A stretch of DNA of 64,000 nucleotides, taken from contig NC_135561.1 of assembly GCF_964340395.1 (NCBI RefSeq), forward strand, positions 5,312,518-5,376,517, given 5' to 3'. Source of the DNA: Glandiceps talaboti. Taxonomy: Eukaryota > Hemichordata > Enteropneusta > Spengelidae. The notes below the pieces were generated by a model, which did no database searches, had not been told where the DNA came from, and saw only the letters and a list, made by a program, of their open reading frames with translations. The translations under genes and the position numbers were made by a program. Positions 35,156 to 62,950 of the stretch are shown here, piece after piece; positions within the stretch are counted from its first letter, which is position 1; each line of letters begins with the position of its first letter.

Positions 35156-37951
35156 CCATCGAAATCTCGAAATTTAAAAATTAAAACAATGTGCGTATCA
35201 TATAAATTGACCCTATCCCCTTCTTCAAAGTCTTTATCGGGAATACACATTCCAATTATCCAATGACAACCCTTAGAAATATTATTTCAAGTTAGTTTTA
35301 AAAAATACCACATTAGTTGTAACTGGAGAATCGTTTGTTTTTTTCAGTTGGACAGCCAAGAAAACAATCTACTGAAAATTTTCGACTTTCCTAAAACTGG
35401 CTGTCACAACAGCACCTGTGGTTAAAACCTGCCAATCTGTAAATGACTCCCACAACAGAATTAGCAAAATTTAGTTACTCCATCCTTGAATCTGTTCTGT
35501 TTGGTTATACAGGATGTCTATGCTATTCACATTTTGACATGCCGTTTCTGACAAGTCAAGGCGATTATTTTGAATAACCCTAAGGATAACAGTTTAATGA
35601 AGCTAAGTAAAGTACATTTAGACGCGTACGTTAGTTGAAACATGGACAGTGTATATGGTTGAAAGTGGTAAGAGGTTCTTCAGGGAAATCTTTGTCTTCA
35701 ATTAGTTTAGTTACCATGGTTACTCCACATATATACGTAACTTCGCTTGTATGAGTAGTTTATTTATATCAAATATATATGTATACCCTATTAGTATTAG
35801 TATTTAGTATTTATTGATTACACGTAACAAAACCCTGGGGATTTGTTAAAGGTACAAATAAAATAAAATTGGGAAAAAAAAAATCATAATAATAACACTT
35901 ATAGGCTTTTCAAAAGTAACATTACATATCATAATAATATTATATAGTAAGTTCGTGTCCCCATTTAATCTTGCTAAGAACAGAACCTTGCGATGGAATC
36001 GTTAGCAGACAGTTGTCTTTATTTTAATCCTAGACACTGCTCTGCCATCAGCTCGATTCAGTCAGTTTCCACTTGAGATGATACCTCTAAAGTATGGGGG
36101 GGGGGGGGTGTCATTTAAATCAAAATAATATGTTACTTGAAATCTAACCATTCTGCAGATTACACGTTCAAGGTCATCACACACTATCTATATCAAACAT
36201 TTAAGGATTGAATTACACAATTCACCTACAAGTGTATCCTTGCCCTGTTGACCTTGGTTTTAGGTCATGGCCCTTCGTCGTTTCTATCTATCGCTGTCAC
36301 CTGATAATCGTGAATATCCACTCCACTAAAGAGAGAATACATCTTCTGTAGAGGCAGCTGGCCATCATGTCTTGATATATATCAGCGAGATGTCCTCGAC
36401 CTATTACCAATATAAAATATATGCATATATCTGATAGTAATGATAAGCTCCATGGATATGATCGCCCCAGGTCATCTATATACACTTTACGGTATTTGAC
36501 GTCATAAACCTCGTCATCACCATACTTTTCAGATTAATTCACTGAACATTAGAGAATCGCTGTTACGCAGATATTTATTTCTAGACACAAATTCGCAGTT
36601 ATAACATTTTAACCAGTTTGGTTCAGGCTCAAAATGTCGACATGTGTGTGCTCTCATTAAAGTGACATGCTAGTTTATTTAAATGTGTGTGATCTATTAT
36701 GGGATGCTTGAAGATGTATTTTAACCTCAGTCCTATGAGATGTTCATTGTGTTCCGAGATATTTACTATCGTACGATAAATCATAGTATTATTTATTAAC
36801 GCAATGGGCCACTCTTTCATTTTCAAATGGCCTTGACCATGGAAGTATAACCCATACTTCCATGCCTTGACTTAATAACTTTTAAGATATTTTTTTTGTG
36901 TACTAGTATTTTGTTTTCGTTCTGGTTGTAGTGAACACGGGATTAGCGAGTTTGGTATGATTGTTGGTATGCGAGGTACAGCTATCGTGATTTCAATCAA
37001 GGGCAAAGGTCACATTGACCGTGTCAATGTATACAGCGACCTAAACATGACTACAACTAGTACCTATACGTCACTTCGGTGATAGCACACAGCGTGGCCT
37101 CATTTACATGTGGATAGGTTGAACTCAGGGTCGTCTAACCCGCTTTGAACCGGTTATATGCTCTGTTTTAACATGGATGTATTAGTGAATAACCTCTGAC
37201 AATGATACAAAATAAAACACTTATTTTAACTCGAAGAAGTAGACATTTTAATATATTGAAATACTTTTTTTTCAATATTCATTGCCTACAATATATAATG
37301 TATATAAGGGGGGAAATAATTGGTTATCGTTTAGTTTATAGCTATCCTTTCGGTGAATAAGTTCTACATTACACTGTGTACACAACAACTAAGCTACGCT
37401 TATGCACACTAACCTAACCCCCCCCCCCCCCTTTCATTTCATCTGGGCAATGCCACTTTGAAATTTTTCGTTATTTTGGTGAAACTGCTCTTGCTTAGAC
37501 GTAGAGGTTTTCCTTTGACTCACTGGTATTACTATAAATCGTTCGAACAAAGGAAAAGGTTAACCCACGCAATTTTGAATACACGCGAGCTAGCAGACGA
37601 CACTTGCCCTCGATTCGCATTAATTGACCCGACACGTCATCACACAGAGTTATTGCGTCACTTACCCGGCGACAGCGGCCGGTCACCTGTCTCTCACATG
37701 CTCGGTCCGTGCTGACTAACTACCACTGTACTAGACTAACAGGATGACTGTCTCATTTGGGACAAATGTGTTTAGTGGGTTGACTACCACCACCCAAAGC
37801 GTAAGGACAGTCATAGTATCTGAGATAGCTGAAACAGATATGGAGAACAAAGCGAACCAGCCTGAACGTTAAGATCGAACCAGCGACGAGCTGTGTGAGT
37901 CGTTGGTCATTTGTTTTACTGATATTGGACAAAGACTTTCTCCCGGCAAAC

Positions 37952-51120
<13,169 letters not shown>

Positions 51121-53326
51121 TGTGACTGCGATTACGTCATTCTAGATAGCCGAGATGTCATGGAAAGAAACTCTTTACTGAAACTGGTGTTGTTCCATTA
51201 ACTCTCCTTTCCCGTACCCCTACCCCGGCCCCTACCCCCATTACTATGGAATCAGCTTCAGACAGACAGACAGACAGAAATATTCATTGTATATTCAATG
51301 AATGTGAATTCGGTGCTAGGAATGAAAGAAGAAAAAATGGACAGTCACTCCCCAAGGCCATTTTAGGGTATTTATCGTAGCTTCCAGATCTCAACTTAAA
51401 AGGGACAAATTTACATGTAATGAAATACATTCCCTTGTTATGCAAATTTACCAAGGGGGAGAAAGCTCTCACCAACCTATAAATGCAATGAACATCCGGG
51501 TAATTCGAAATAAATATGTCGTTCCCCACTGCCCAATGACATTGAAATTCATGACATTGTTTTAAATGTCTGTTGTAAAGTTTACGACACATCGTCAATA
51601 TTTATTGTTTTATCAGGGATAAATTGTAACATTTGACCTGTTTTATTTGACATGGTCATGGTAATTCAGCAGGTTTTTACAACAGTTGTGTTTTAAATGT
51701 GATATGAATATTTTAACATACTTGAATATTAATCTTGATATTACATTTGAATGGCTGGCGATCGGACAGCGATTGACAATATCGGTCACATCTTGAACAG
51801 CGCCACCAACGACACCTATCATGTTTTGAATAGCGCCATCACCGACCGATCTTACAGTCTAAAATTCTGTGCTTCAAGACTACATTAGGCCAAATGTTAA
51901 TTCTAATAATGATCTCTATTTCTTCACTTCACAACTTTTTAGACAGTTTGTGAACAAAAACAAATAACTGTAAAGAAAGGAGAAATAGTCATAATAACTG
52001 TGCAAATCACAAAGCGACATTGTAATCTTGTGACTGCCATTTCTGTACAGTACTTTAAAAAAATTATATGGCAGAATATGTTGCACATTATATGGCTGTC
52101 ATGTTAAAAGTCTAACTTTTACCAAATAATTTTTGAAATCTGACATAATTTCAGTAATTCAAGAAAACAAACAGTAGTGTGTGTGAATAGAGGGAATGCA
52201 GAAAAAACAGCATTGTGAGTGGTTCTGATAGTCTATAGCAATCAAGACTTGGAGTACCAACCATGACTGTATTTGACAGTTGATAAAAAAAATCCCTACC
52301 CAGCCAATTTGTGTTTTAAAAGGCATGGAATTTGAATCATACATACATTTTAGTCAGATCAGGGAGACATTTACAGTATTATTTACTGGATGGATGTTAC
52401 ATAATGTGTTCTAAGACAGTTTTTATCAAAACTTCTAGTTTTATTAGTGTGAATGAATGTTTTACAAAGTTGGCAGGTGTGTAAGAGTGCTATGTAAAGC
52501 TTGTAAAGTTTTAACCCAAACAGATAATGTTTTGATCAGATTCCCAGGATCAGGTTATAGCAGAAAACTACAAAAAAATTTACAAGTTTACAGCAATAGT
52601 AGAGAAGAAAGTACAAATTCACAAAGTTAATTTATTTATGTAGTGTATAATGACAAAGTTAATTTATTCATGAAGTGTTGTCATTACTTCCATATTAAGA
52701 TTCTTATGTTTGTTGGACAACTTCTCTGTACGCATAAATTATCATTGCGAGCATGCTTAATCTTTTTTCTGTGTTTTACAACGTGAGGGCAGTCTTGTGG
52801 AGGGGTTGTTAAACATTTAACAATCTTGAATTTGGTTTTCCCCTCAAAGTCTTCTAGATTTTTGGGTGCCACCTTATAAAACAATATCAATATAATTATA
52901 AATATCAATATAATTAACATAATGATGTGTTTCATATGATGAAAACTTAGAATGTTTCACCAACTCCACAAGACACTCACATTGCAAATCATTGGAAAAA
53001 ACTGTTTAGCTTGCTGCAAACTGAAGATGTGTGCTCTTTCTTGAGGCAGCTCCAATCTTTACTTTTTAAGTTGTTTTCACAAATCGGTTAAAAGCACAAC
53101 AGAGAGTTCACATAAAATGTGACAAAATTGATGATTTGAAATCAGCTGCCAAATGCTTATGGGATGTTTGTTTTGATTGGTATTTTACAACAAAAAAATG
53201 CAAACTGTATTTAAAATTTAGGGAGGTATTCTCTCTATGCATTTAATGTTTTATAATAAACTATGCAATATACATGTTGGTGTGATTGTTATTTATTTAC
53301 TCTTGTGCCCCACAATTTATCAATAG

Positions 53327-53400
53327 AGGTACACAGACAGGTGAATAGGCCTTTCCAAAATTTGCCATGGTGGTGCTCTACTTCCTGTCTGTGTGTACCT
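53327..53400. repeat. Short inverted repeat element
   Basis: AGGTACACAGACAGG and CCTGTCTGTGTGTACCT face each other across about 43 bp. Confidence 0.7.
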
Positions 53401-56309
53401 TGGGGGTATCCAATGTATAGGTTACTCAGTTAATCATAGAGCACTGCTACTTTCCTCGATGTCTGAACAATATGAAAAACATCCCTGATTTACACTGCTA
53501 CAGAATACCATGGGACAAAGCTCTTAAGAAATGATACTATGAGGTGATGATACCCTCAATTTGAGCGAGGGTGCTGTATTCTCAGTATCCTGTTTGCTGT
53601 TTGCTGTCTGCAATGGGCAATTAGTGTATTTTTAGTAAGGGATACTGTATACTTGTATCAAAATAATGCAAGACCAAAACAGAAACACTGACCTCATAAG
53701 TATCAGCTATCATTGGACTTGTATGTGAGACAAGTAGCTAAAAATGAAAGATCTTCTTTTTAGATAAAGATTGATATAAGTTATGGATACTGTTTAGAAT
53801 AATGACCACCGCAACAAATATAACTAATCCAATAAGTTTTTATTTGGTTTAATAGTATATAATATGTTACAAAGAAATCTATCAAAAATGTTGGCGTGAG
53901 TAGCAATATAGACATTGGAGAGATATGTCTATGTTAGCAATAGCAAGGTAGTCTAGGCAAAGAACTGAACTACATTGTACATAGGTAAAAAAAACTGCAA
54001 TTTGATTTCTTTCCCTTGCAATAAAAATACAACTGTTCAACGATTACATGTTCAACATGTCTGCAAATGTGTTGATAACATAATTCCATTCAATTTTGGT
54101 CCAAAATCACAGTAAATAATGCAGGAAAATAAAAGGAATTTGTGTTGGATAGCTGTGCTTCAGTCAAGTAAGTCATCAGAAAAACAAAATGGCTGCCAAA
54201 AATATACTCGTTGTTGCTATGAAAACACAAAATGTAGACATGCACACTGGTGAAATTTTCTTGCATATCCTGGAAATTATGTACAAAATGCAAGAACTAA
54301 GAATACAAAATTCCAAAGTAAGTGTCTTTTCACAAAAGGTTGAAATTTCTTTATTAGCTGCAGCTAGCACATCACAAAATGTTTATTAGTACAATAATAT
54401 CTGTGTCTAACCTTAATTTATCAAGACTTTATGGGAAAATTCAAGAGAATACACACTTTAGGTAGCTTGCATTTCCAAAAATATTCTGCCCAAAAATTGT
54501 TTAGAAATTTTTCAAATTAAATCAACATAACAGATACCAAAAAAATGTGATCTGGCAGCCATTTTGAATAGTACATTTGCAAGGACTTGAACTTTGACAC
54601 CATATTCTGGCAGCCATCTTAAATGGCACCTTTGCAATAACTTGAACTTTGAAATGTGACCTAAATATGAGTATGAATATGAAATATTTCAAATAATAAC
54701 AATTTGACCACCGATATGAGATTCTTCTCTATTCTGACAATACACAGGATTTCTTTAAAATGTCAAATGTCACAGGTTAAGGGTCAAGGGTTTAATTATA
54801 TATGCAATTTAAGATGGCTGCCAGTGCCCATATTTTGGATGAATCATTTGAAAATTCCAAAATATGATTACAACTCCAATTCTATTCACACTGCTTCCCC
54901 ACCCCCTCTCACCCATCCAACCCCACTCCCTGGAATCCAGACTTCACTGTTTATCAATTTGTATACTTTGAAATGGTAATACTACACACATTACAATTAC
55001 ACAAATCATAACATATTTACCGATACCTCACTGTATACAATATTCAAATTACCTTTTTATTTCTTCTTTCATGTAAAGAAATCTCTTGATGATCACCCAC
55101 CCCTGACATTATTTTGCGACAAATTTCAACAGCATACACAAATTTGTCTGAAGATATACAATTTGTTTCAGACAGTTTACAATTTTAGCAGAAACTCAGT
55201 AAGTGAAATTTCCTTTTTAAGTTTCCAATTTCTGTTTTCAGATATCAATTTCTTTACAAGACCATGGCCTTTGGATGATACCCATATCATTGTTTTCATG
55301 GACAGTGATCTGTTGATATATTATACCTTTTCTACAAAAAAATGAGAAATATTGTCCAAGCTTCTACAAAAGTTATGAACTGTGTCAACTTTTATCGACG
55401 CCTACAGACTCTCTACAACATAAATAGTCGCATGATAGAAATTATAATAAATGTGAAGTACGCAAAATATGTATCACAATTCCCCATCTAAGCACCCTTT
55501 CACTTGTACCAGCTTATGTATTTTAACAGAAGACGCACAAAAATGAACAAGACCTATGGATATCCAGTTCCCACAACAAATTCCACGTAGCACTTCAAGA
55601 GCACCCTCAATGTCAATGATATATCTGTGAGTTACTTGAACAGCGCCCTCAGTAGTGTCAAATAGTGATGTATGTCATATCCATCAGTGTGTACATATGG
55701 GGTATCAGTGGCAAGACAAGTCAATCCAGCAGACCATATTTCTATACAATAAAATATAACATCCCATTGTCACCATACAATAAGTTTACATGATACGTTT
55801 CACCACAATTGGTCAAAATGCAGAGCAAAACGCCGTACAATATGTCCATAGCCAGGCCCAGGGATAGGTGACATGATGAACGGTATGATGAGACTAGAAT
55901 ATCTTACACAGTTTAAAATATTCATCCAAGTCTCAGCTGTCTTCATCCAGTCTATGCAATGTAGTAAGCTATATACAACCGGACCTATACAGGAAGAGAT
56001 TTCTTGCTTTCTGTGGAATAAAACAGACAACACAAATTGTAGTTACATTATAATAATAAGCTTTACAAGAAAAGTTTACATTTTAAAACCTTCTGCCATT
56101 CTTTGACTAACTTTATCATATTATGCAAATTCAGTAGTACCATCTGTGATCTCAAGTTCTTGTTATTTCCCTGTACAGTTCAAGTCAACTGTCTTAATCT
56201 GTTTATGAACCACGGTTTTTGAATAGGCCATATTGCAGTTATCAGAAAAACAAAAGATTTTTTAATTTAGCCACTTGGAGTGCTGTTCAGAACAGCAATT
56301 TTCAAACAA

Positions 56310-56550
56310 CATCAAATCAAAACCAATCAGAATTAGTGTTACATTTGTTCACAACATCCAACCAGGATTAGTTTTCACAACATCCAATCAGGGTTAATTT
56401 TATACTTGCTTCACAACATCCAATCAAATTACTTTTATCAACATCCAATCAGGATTAGTTTTATATTTGCTTTACAACATCCAATCAAAACTACTTCCTC
56501 AATATCCAATCAGGAGAAGTCTCATTTACTTCACAACATCCAATGAGGGA
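56310..56550. repeat. Degenerate tandem repeat with ACATCCAATCA units
   Basis: About seven copies of ACATCCAATCAGGATTAGTT and variants, with spacers such as TTATATTTGCTTCACA; unit length about 30-40 bp. Confidence 0.85.
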
Positions 56551-57109
56551 AAAAAGTCTTTCAGTTGAGGTGTCCCAAATTAGCACAGCATGTGATATGT
56601 ACAGTCAATATTGGTCTCTGAACAGCTGGACAAGGGCTTTTCCACCTTACAGCAATTTGTTTTGACATGAGTATAATCAGTGATAATTTGGTTGCCAAAC
56701 GCTATTTTTGCAATGATGCATTGCAGCAGGATGCTTCTGCAGTTAGTTTAATCTCTTTCCAAACAGGTATGCAAGACAAAAACGTTACTGGTGAAACATT
56801 TGGCAAACACATTTCATTGAAAAAGTTAACGATTTATCATTTTCAAGGTGATGAGGAGGGGGATGGGTTGCCATAATTAATTAACAGGGGAAATGGGTAA
56901 CTAGCGCCCTCTATATTTCATTGCTATGTATGGGGCAGCCATTCATTCTAATAATCACTCTTGCTATGTGTATATTACATTTAAATGAATATGTGTACAG
57001 GTTATTACCATAAAGAATTTAATTATTATTTGTTTGCATACTGAGATTAGATAGTTTTGTTGACTTCAACAGATTCATTTGCCCTGCAATTTATAATCAT
57101 GCTTAGAAG

Positions 57110-57425
57110 GTAGAAAGGGTTAATTTTGACAGTACAGAAGGAAGGAATGCCACAAGACCAGCTATCATTGTGCTTTTATACAGTGTTGCAGACAGGGTTA
57201 ATTTTGATAGTAAAGAAGGAAGGAACGCCACACAACCAGCTATCATTGTGCTTTCATACAGTGTTGCAGACAGGATTAATTTTGATAGTACAGAGGGAAG
57301 GGAAGCTACAAGACCAACTACTATCGTTGTGCTTTCATACAGTGTTGCAGACAGGATTAATTTTGATAGTAAAGAAACAGGGAAGCTAGAAGTATCGACA
57401 CCTGTCATCATGCTTTCATGACACA
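57110..57425 (+). repeat. ~80-bp tandem repeat, four copies, in the RagC/D 3' flank
   Basis: Units starting near 57119, 57199, 57279 and 57357 carry TTAATTTTGATAGTA(C/A)AGA and CAGTGTTGCAGACAG. Open frames on both strands come from the repeat. Confidence 0.92.
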
Positions 57426-57439
57426 GATAGGGTTAAAGG

Positions 57440-57690
57440 GGATCACTACTCCTGGAAATAGAGACCATTTCATAAACTATAGGTTCTGGAGAGTCATTTC
57501 ATGATGTTATATGAGTCCTGAGTGCCTATACCCTTCAGCATAAAACCTATCATGTATATTCATTGTGTACCTGAATATATTACTTCTGCTGACACCCATG
57601 CAAAGATATAGCAGGGGTACCCTATAAAGGCACAAGATTCTTGCAAACCCATAGTTTATGAAATGACTTCATATCCTGGAGCGGTGTTCC
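57440..57690 (-). repeat. Dispersed repeat W, copy 3 (inverted), RagC/D 3' flank
   Basis: CCATTTCATAAACTATAGGT followed by TCTGGAGAGTCATTTCATGA is the inverse of the copies at 14380 and 27820. CTTCTGCTGACACCCATG and AAGGCACAAGATT follow in plus orientation, so the copy is itself partly palindromic. Confidence 0.7.
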
Positions 57691-57816
57691 CCGTTAATTT
57701 TGATGTTATAGCAGCAAGGAAAGTCACAAAGAACATAACATTACGTTACAATACATTAAGCATGATGTTGGACACCACTCTACTAACCTAAAGTCAACTG
57801 TCACCCACAACAACAT

Positions 57817-60800
57817 TTAGACAGGTTTGGCTGGGGAGACCATACCATTAGTTTGTGGACTTCCAGCACCTCCACTGGGACTGCCGGGTGTCTGTGATGA
57901 TGACAGCATGCCTTGTTGCGATTTCAATCGTACTTCAAAAACTTCTTGGATTGCATTTTTAAAACAGTGAAAGTTGTAGTCTATCAGACCTACAAGTTTA
58001 AAATAGAAAAAAAAATAAAAACTTTAAAATAGAAGAAAAAAATAACAACAAATTATAAGATGTCCACGTATCTGTAAGAAGTTTGCAATTGTTAGATGGA
58101 ATCCTATCATGTCCCATCTCCTGGCGGATAACTCCTAAAAGTAAGCATTCATTACACACTTACTAGAGTTTTTAATATCCGTGTTCAATACCTATAGACT
58201 TTTAAGCTTGATTTTTGAGCATTATGTAGAAGTTTGACCCCTCTTTGTATGCATGACAACTTTTGACCCCAAATTTTGGATATAGTTTCAAAATTGTAAA
58301 ATATTCCAGCCATGCCAGGCTCAGTCATGTCTCAGAGTTGAGACCTGATTATAAGTGCTGGTGGTGCTGTTAAGTAATAAATTGTCTTCCATGACCTTGA
58401 GGTCAAATTGTCACTTTGAATTGCAAATATGTAGACTTTTGCCAGGCGGAGTCTGATTTACTTGGTCAAAATATGACATTTTCAACCCTAGTTTTGGACT
58501 ATTTGTAGCATGCCAAGCAAGTCTTTGTAGTTGGAATCATTCAGGGTACAACTGTACCTCCTTTGTCAACCAAGCAATATAATCACAATACAATTCTTAG
58601 TACCTGCAATAGCATTTCACTTTATGCTAGAGGGTGAAAATAGAACAAGAAGGTGCATAATGCACACAACGCATGTAGCGGAAGTTATGGTGTCAACCAG
58701 GAAATCAAATGTTCGTTATTTTTATGATGCACCTAGGGCAGTAATGTTCTATTTCAGGTACCGAGAATTATGATAACTCAGTGAATACATACACAATTAT
58801 AACCTGTAGATCATTTTGCATTTATGATCATTGACATTTAGACAAAATTCTATTTTCACTTACCATGTCTATCAAAATTATCTTCTCTAAGAATACAAAC
58901 TAAAGCTAAGTATCTGTTGACTTCTCTCAAGTAGAGGATTGTAGCATTATTGAGTTTAATGATTGAACTTGACTCTGCATCATAGGCACTTCCTTCGTTC
59001 TCTTCTCGTAACCTGTCAACAAACAAACAAACAAATAAACATGTCAACATAACAATACATTCTGAAAGGGTTCTCCCCAGTCTGGCCGGCACTAATCAGA
59101 ATCAACGAACACTCAGATGTAACCTCAACAAAATGATTTGAATCATTCACATTGTCTTTGTTTATCATGCATATGATTGCACCATAGATTGGAAAATCTT
59201 TTTGCATAAATTTACCTAACGGATGATCATGAATATTAATAACCAACCAGCACTTATTTCAGACTGGGAAGACCCCTGACTCTTCAAATGCAAATGAAAG
59301 AAATGAAAGAAACCATTTTATTGTCAAAGTAATTTCTACTGAAACTTAGACTATAAATGAAACCTTTGCAAAGGAAAGTATTCATGAACATACAATTTTT
59401 CAAAACTGATACAGGCCACTAAGTGACATTTTTCTAACATGTGTGCAAGGTATTGGCCTTCAATTTGAAACTTTTCTTTGAATTCTATTTAAACTGTACT
59501 CAATGAGGTGAAACATACATGCAACTCTTGTCACAGTGACCTTACTAGTAAGTTACTCCAAAACACACCACTATGATAGTGACATCAAAAGGAACATTTT
59601 TTCCAAGACTTACCCATAAATACACGAGACATCAATAACAACATCAATCATATCACAACACAGTTCATATGACTGCATGTCAACCGGTGAGCTGTCTGTG
59701 GCGATGTAGATTTTACTAACAACATCAAATAAAAATGCTTTCTCTATTCCTGAATTCTGTACAAATAAATGGGTAGAAAATAAAATTAATCAACACCTCT
59801 AAAGATTACTGGGTTTGATGTTAATTCTAGAAATGAAAGCATAATAATAAATTGGCCCCAAATTAATATAAGTTGTTTCAACGAAACTCATCATATTATG
59901 TTGAATGCATGAATGCTAAAAATTATGGAAATTCTTTGTAAGTTATGCCACTAATGAATTCATCGCATCGGTGCAGTAAGGTCGTATCTGCCTATACAAT
60001 TGCATAGCAGATATGACCTTTCTGCAGTTATGCGACAAATTACGCTTATATATTAACTAAGCACTAACAATTAGCTATCTCATCAATTAATGAAATGAAC
60101 AAAATATATTGTTCTGGCCTTCTATAACTAAAATGGAGAATGGGTTCAAGTCATTTTTTGAACTTCATAATATGCTGTTGTTGGGAGACCTTTTAAAGGG
60201 GGCTACAACAGAACATTACAGAATTACAGAAAAATCTTCATCTTTGACAAATTTTCAAATTATTTCATTACAAAACGTATAATTTGAATTAATTTATACT
60301 GCAAGACCAGTGGCTTATATATCAGAAGTGAGATATTACAGGTGTTCTTTTTAATATGTCAATTGATCTGTTGATACCCTAAAAACTCTTGAGATCTCAT
60401 TATTTTCATACGGCATACTACTGTTGTTTTAATTTTCATTGTTTTTCTGTGCCATCAATATATATGTTGTTGGTCAAAATCTGTGTTACCACATAGTCAG
60501 GGAACACCACATCTTACTGGTGGGCCACAAGAAACTGGTGTGTGTGAGTAGCAAGACAAATTGACTGAAATGTCACACTGGATAGTAGATACTTTCAACA
60601 TAGTACTTATACACAACAACAACAACAGAGTAAAAGTCAGGCAGGAAAGATAACTGGACTTACTGAAATGAGAATGTTGAGGAGATTCTCTAGTGTCGGT
60701 AACTGAGGAATCAACTTCTGTACAACTTTACTGAAGGCTTCAAATATAGAATGATCATAGATACTTGTCAGATAAAAACTGAAAAACACAGAAAATGTTG

Positions 60801-62950
60801 GGAAAAAAAAGTGTTAATATGAACAACTCAAGAGTTCACTTATCACCATACTCACAGGACATTCTGAGCAGGACTTGGGTATGCTAAGCTAGAAAGGACT
60901 ATTATGGGATATATTTGTAGTTGCACTGTAATCTGGGATGGTAAAAAGGAAAGCCCTCCTGCAACAGTCTTGGTAACCGAGGCTAAATCATTTTTGGTTA
61001 CCCACAAATTTGACAAATTATTCACAAAGTGATAAATTCACATTTAACCATAGAATGATATATTTCCCATGATGCATCATTCAAAATGGCAGGTTTATGT
61101 ACAATATTGTGCCACATACTTTTACATCTGATGAACATTTTCAAGGCTGGTATCATCTACTCATCAGTGACTTTTTAATGAATATATCTCTGTGTTCACT
61201 TTATTTGTATGTTATGTTCTGTTGTATTATTATGTTACGTTTTGCTCTGTTGTATAAAACCAATAGGGAACTTGCAAACCCGCCATGTTGAATGTTGCAT
61301 GATGGGAAATGTGATAAATAATACTACATTGTAAACAATGTTGATACATTCTTTGTAACCACAAATGATAAATTCATAGTTACTGTGACCACTGTGGGAG
61401 GTTAATTTATTTCAGTAGCTCCAAATTAGGTATTACGATAACCACAGATAATCCCATACTCCTTTGCATCTGAGCATGCTCAGTCTGGATTGCAAGTTCC
61501 CTATTGTGATACCAGAAAACCTTAAAGTGTGTATTTCTTACCTAAGATGTACATTATCCAGACTTGCATCAGCTAACTCATCGGTAGCTCTCTGGTGAAT
61601 ATCTCGTTGTGTTTCTATCTTATGATCGTCTGATAAACCATCTACTTTGTGGATAAACACTTCAAACTTGATATTAGGATTGACTTTGTAAGCCCTTGTA
61701 ACTGTTACATGAAGTTTAGCTAATGCATCGACATAGTCATCCTGTGATACAGAAAGACAAAAATACAGACCAAAATGACTACATGAATGTTTAAGAACAT
61801 TTTGAGGTTATTACAAGTGTTATACTATGTGTTTTTGTAAAAAAAATTCAAAAATATGCTAAATGTGGATACACAAGACCTCAAACTAATAACAACTCAT
61901 ATCTGGTGTAAGAGAAGCTTGGAGTAATAAATTCAAGCACTGTTTTGAAGTAAATTGTGTCACATTAGAAAACCATGATATCGTCCAACAAGCCTGCCAT
62001 CCATAACCTACATCAATGTCTCTAACTTTTCTACTCATCTCTAAGTTTTTGCCCACTGAATACACCAAACCCCTTACTTGAAATACTTGAATTGGTGAAT
62101 TATTTGTGTACAAGTCATTGAGGGTACTGTATATATTAGTTTATGTATATGATGTATGTGTGTGTGTGCGCTAACAGCAGGAATAAACAGCCTAGACTAT
62201 TCAATAATCTGAAAGACTTGAATTGCTCAGCTGGATTACCTGTGCATCAATTACAAATATCAGGGCACCACATCCACCAAATATCATCTCTGAATCAAAT
62301 GTAGGATCAAAGAAATCAATCTGGCCAGGAAAATCCCAGATTTGAAACTGTACAAAGGAACTATTGTTGATATCTGAAAAAGGAAAGAATTTAGTTATTA
62401 CTTGAAATAAATTAATCCTCTTTCTGCAAGGTTTTTATCACGCAAAAAAACAACATAATTTGGAAAAAACAGGACTACTAAGAACAATTATTGTTATCAA
62501 ATGTAGTGTCTAAAGTGAAGAATATCTTCGAGCTTGGCAAAATGTTTTGGGCTTTGTTTCTTCACTCACACAGTACCCGATGTAAAAGCCTTTGATGTAC
62601 AAGTATATTGGATTGAAGTAATTAAAAATTAGCCAGGTTGTACTATCTCAATATAACTTGAATCTGGATACTTTCAAAGTCTAACTATATGATAATAGGA
62701 GTGATCTTTAGTGTGAACATGTACTTTACCGAGTTTATTTGTTCATTAGAAACCAAAATGTCTAACCAACTGCAAAGATCTTGTACATTCTTCAAGACAG
62801 AACTTATTTTATTACTAGTGTCGTCAAGACGATGTGCAATCAGAACATGACTTACCATCTTTTACTATTTTATTTGTACTTTCCAGAAATAACGTTTCAT
62901 TTGGTGACATCTTATGAAATACTACTTTTTGTATTGATGACTTCCCACTC
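57817..62950 (-). CDS. RRAGC: Ras-related GTP-binding protein C/D (RagC/D), partial: first exon outside window
   Basis: Seven coding exons in transcript order: 62950-62856, 62373-62240, 61741-61542, 60778-60664, 59756-59614, 59012-58864 and 57989-57817 (stop TAA 57817-57819), with GT-AG borders and matching phases. About 335 residues are present; vertebrate RagC has about 400, so some 60 N-terminal residues are upstream. The first visible exon starts inside the P-loop (SGKSS). Then come WDFPGQ (G3) and IHKVD (G4 position), followed by the C-terminal roadblock domain starting [17 protein letters not shown]. The segments [15 protein letters not shown] and [16 protein letters not shown] are nearly unchanged from vertebrates. 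RagC/D pairs with RagA/B on the lysosome and recruits TORC1 when amino acids are sufficient. The last ~35 residues (Ser/Pro/Gly-rich) are not conserved. Invertebrates usually have one RagC/D gene, so the symbol is by orthology. Confidence 0.95.
58620..58775. repeat. Dispersed repeat V, copy 1 (last intron of RagC/D)
   Basis: GGGTGAAAATAGAACAAGAA with GGTGCA, GGTGTCAACCAGGAAATCAA and TTCTATTTCAGGTACCGAGA. A diverged copy lies at 63780-63965. Confidence 0.75.

Larger units (their letters stand above)
31725..37951. other. Intergenic region between transporters D and E
   Basis: About 6.2 kb of AT-rich sequence. AATAAA at 32445-32450 may end gene D. It contains a TIR element (33356-33646) and a copy of element Y (35047-35155). 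Open frames at 34219-34563 (internally repetitive) and 37458-37715 match nothing I recognise. The promoter of E should lie just before 37952. Confidence 0.65.
51121..57816. other. Intergenic region between the convergent 3' ends of transporter E and RagC/D
   Basis: About 6.7 kb with no recognisable exons. A likely poly(A) signal for E is at 51509-51514, and the 3' UTR of RagC/D should occupy the right part. It contains a small TIR hairpin (53327-53400), tandem repeats (56310-56550, 57110-57420) and an inverted copy of repeat W (57440-57690). Confidence 0.65.

Noticed and set aside
37458-37715. 85-codon open frame just upstream of transporter E
   Set aside because: No recognisable domain and no splice relation to E; probably chance or 5' flank.
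57103-57421. Open frames of about 80-100 codons on both strands near 57.2 kb
   Set aside because: Generated by the ~80-bp tandem repeat; peptides repeat with the unit.
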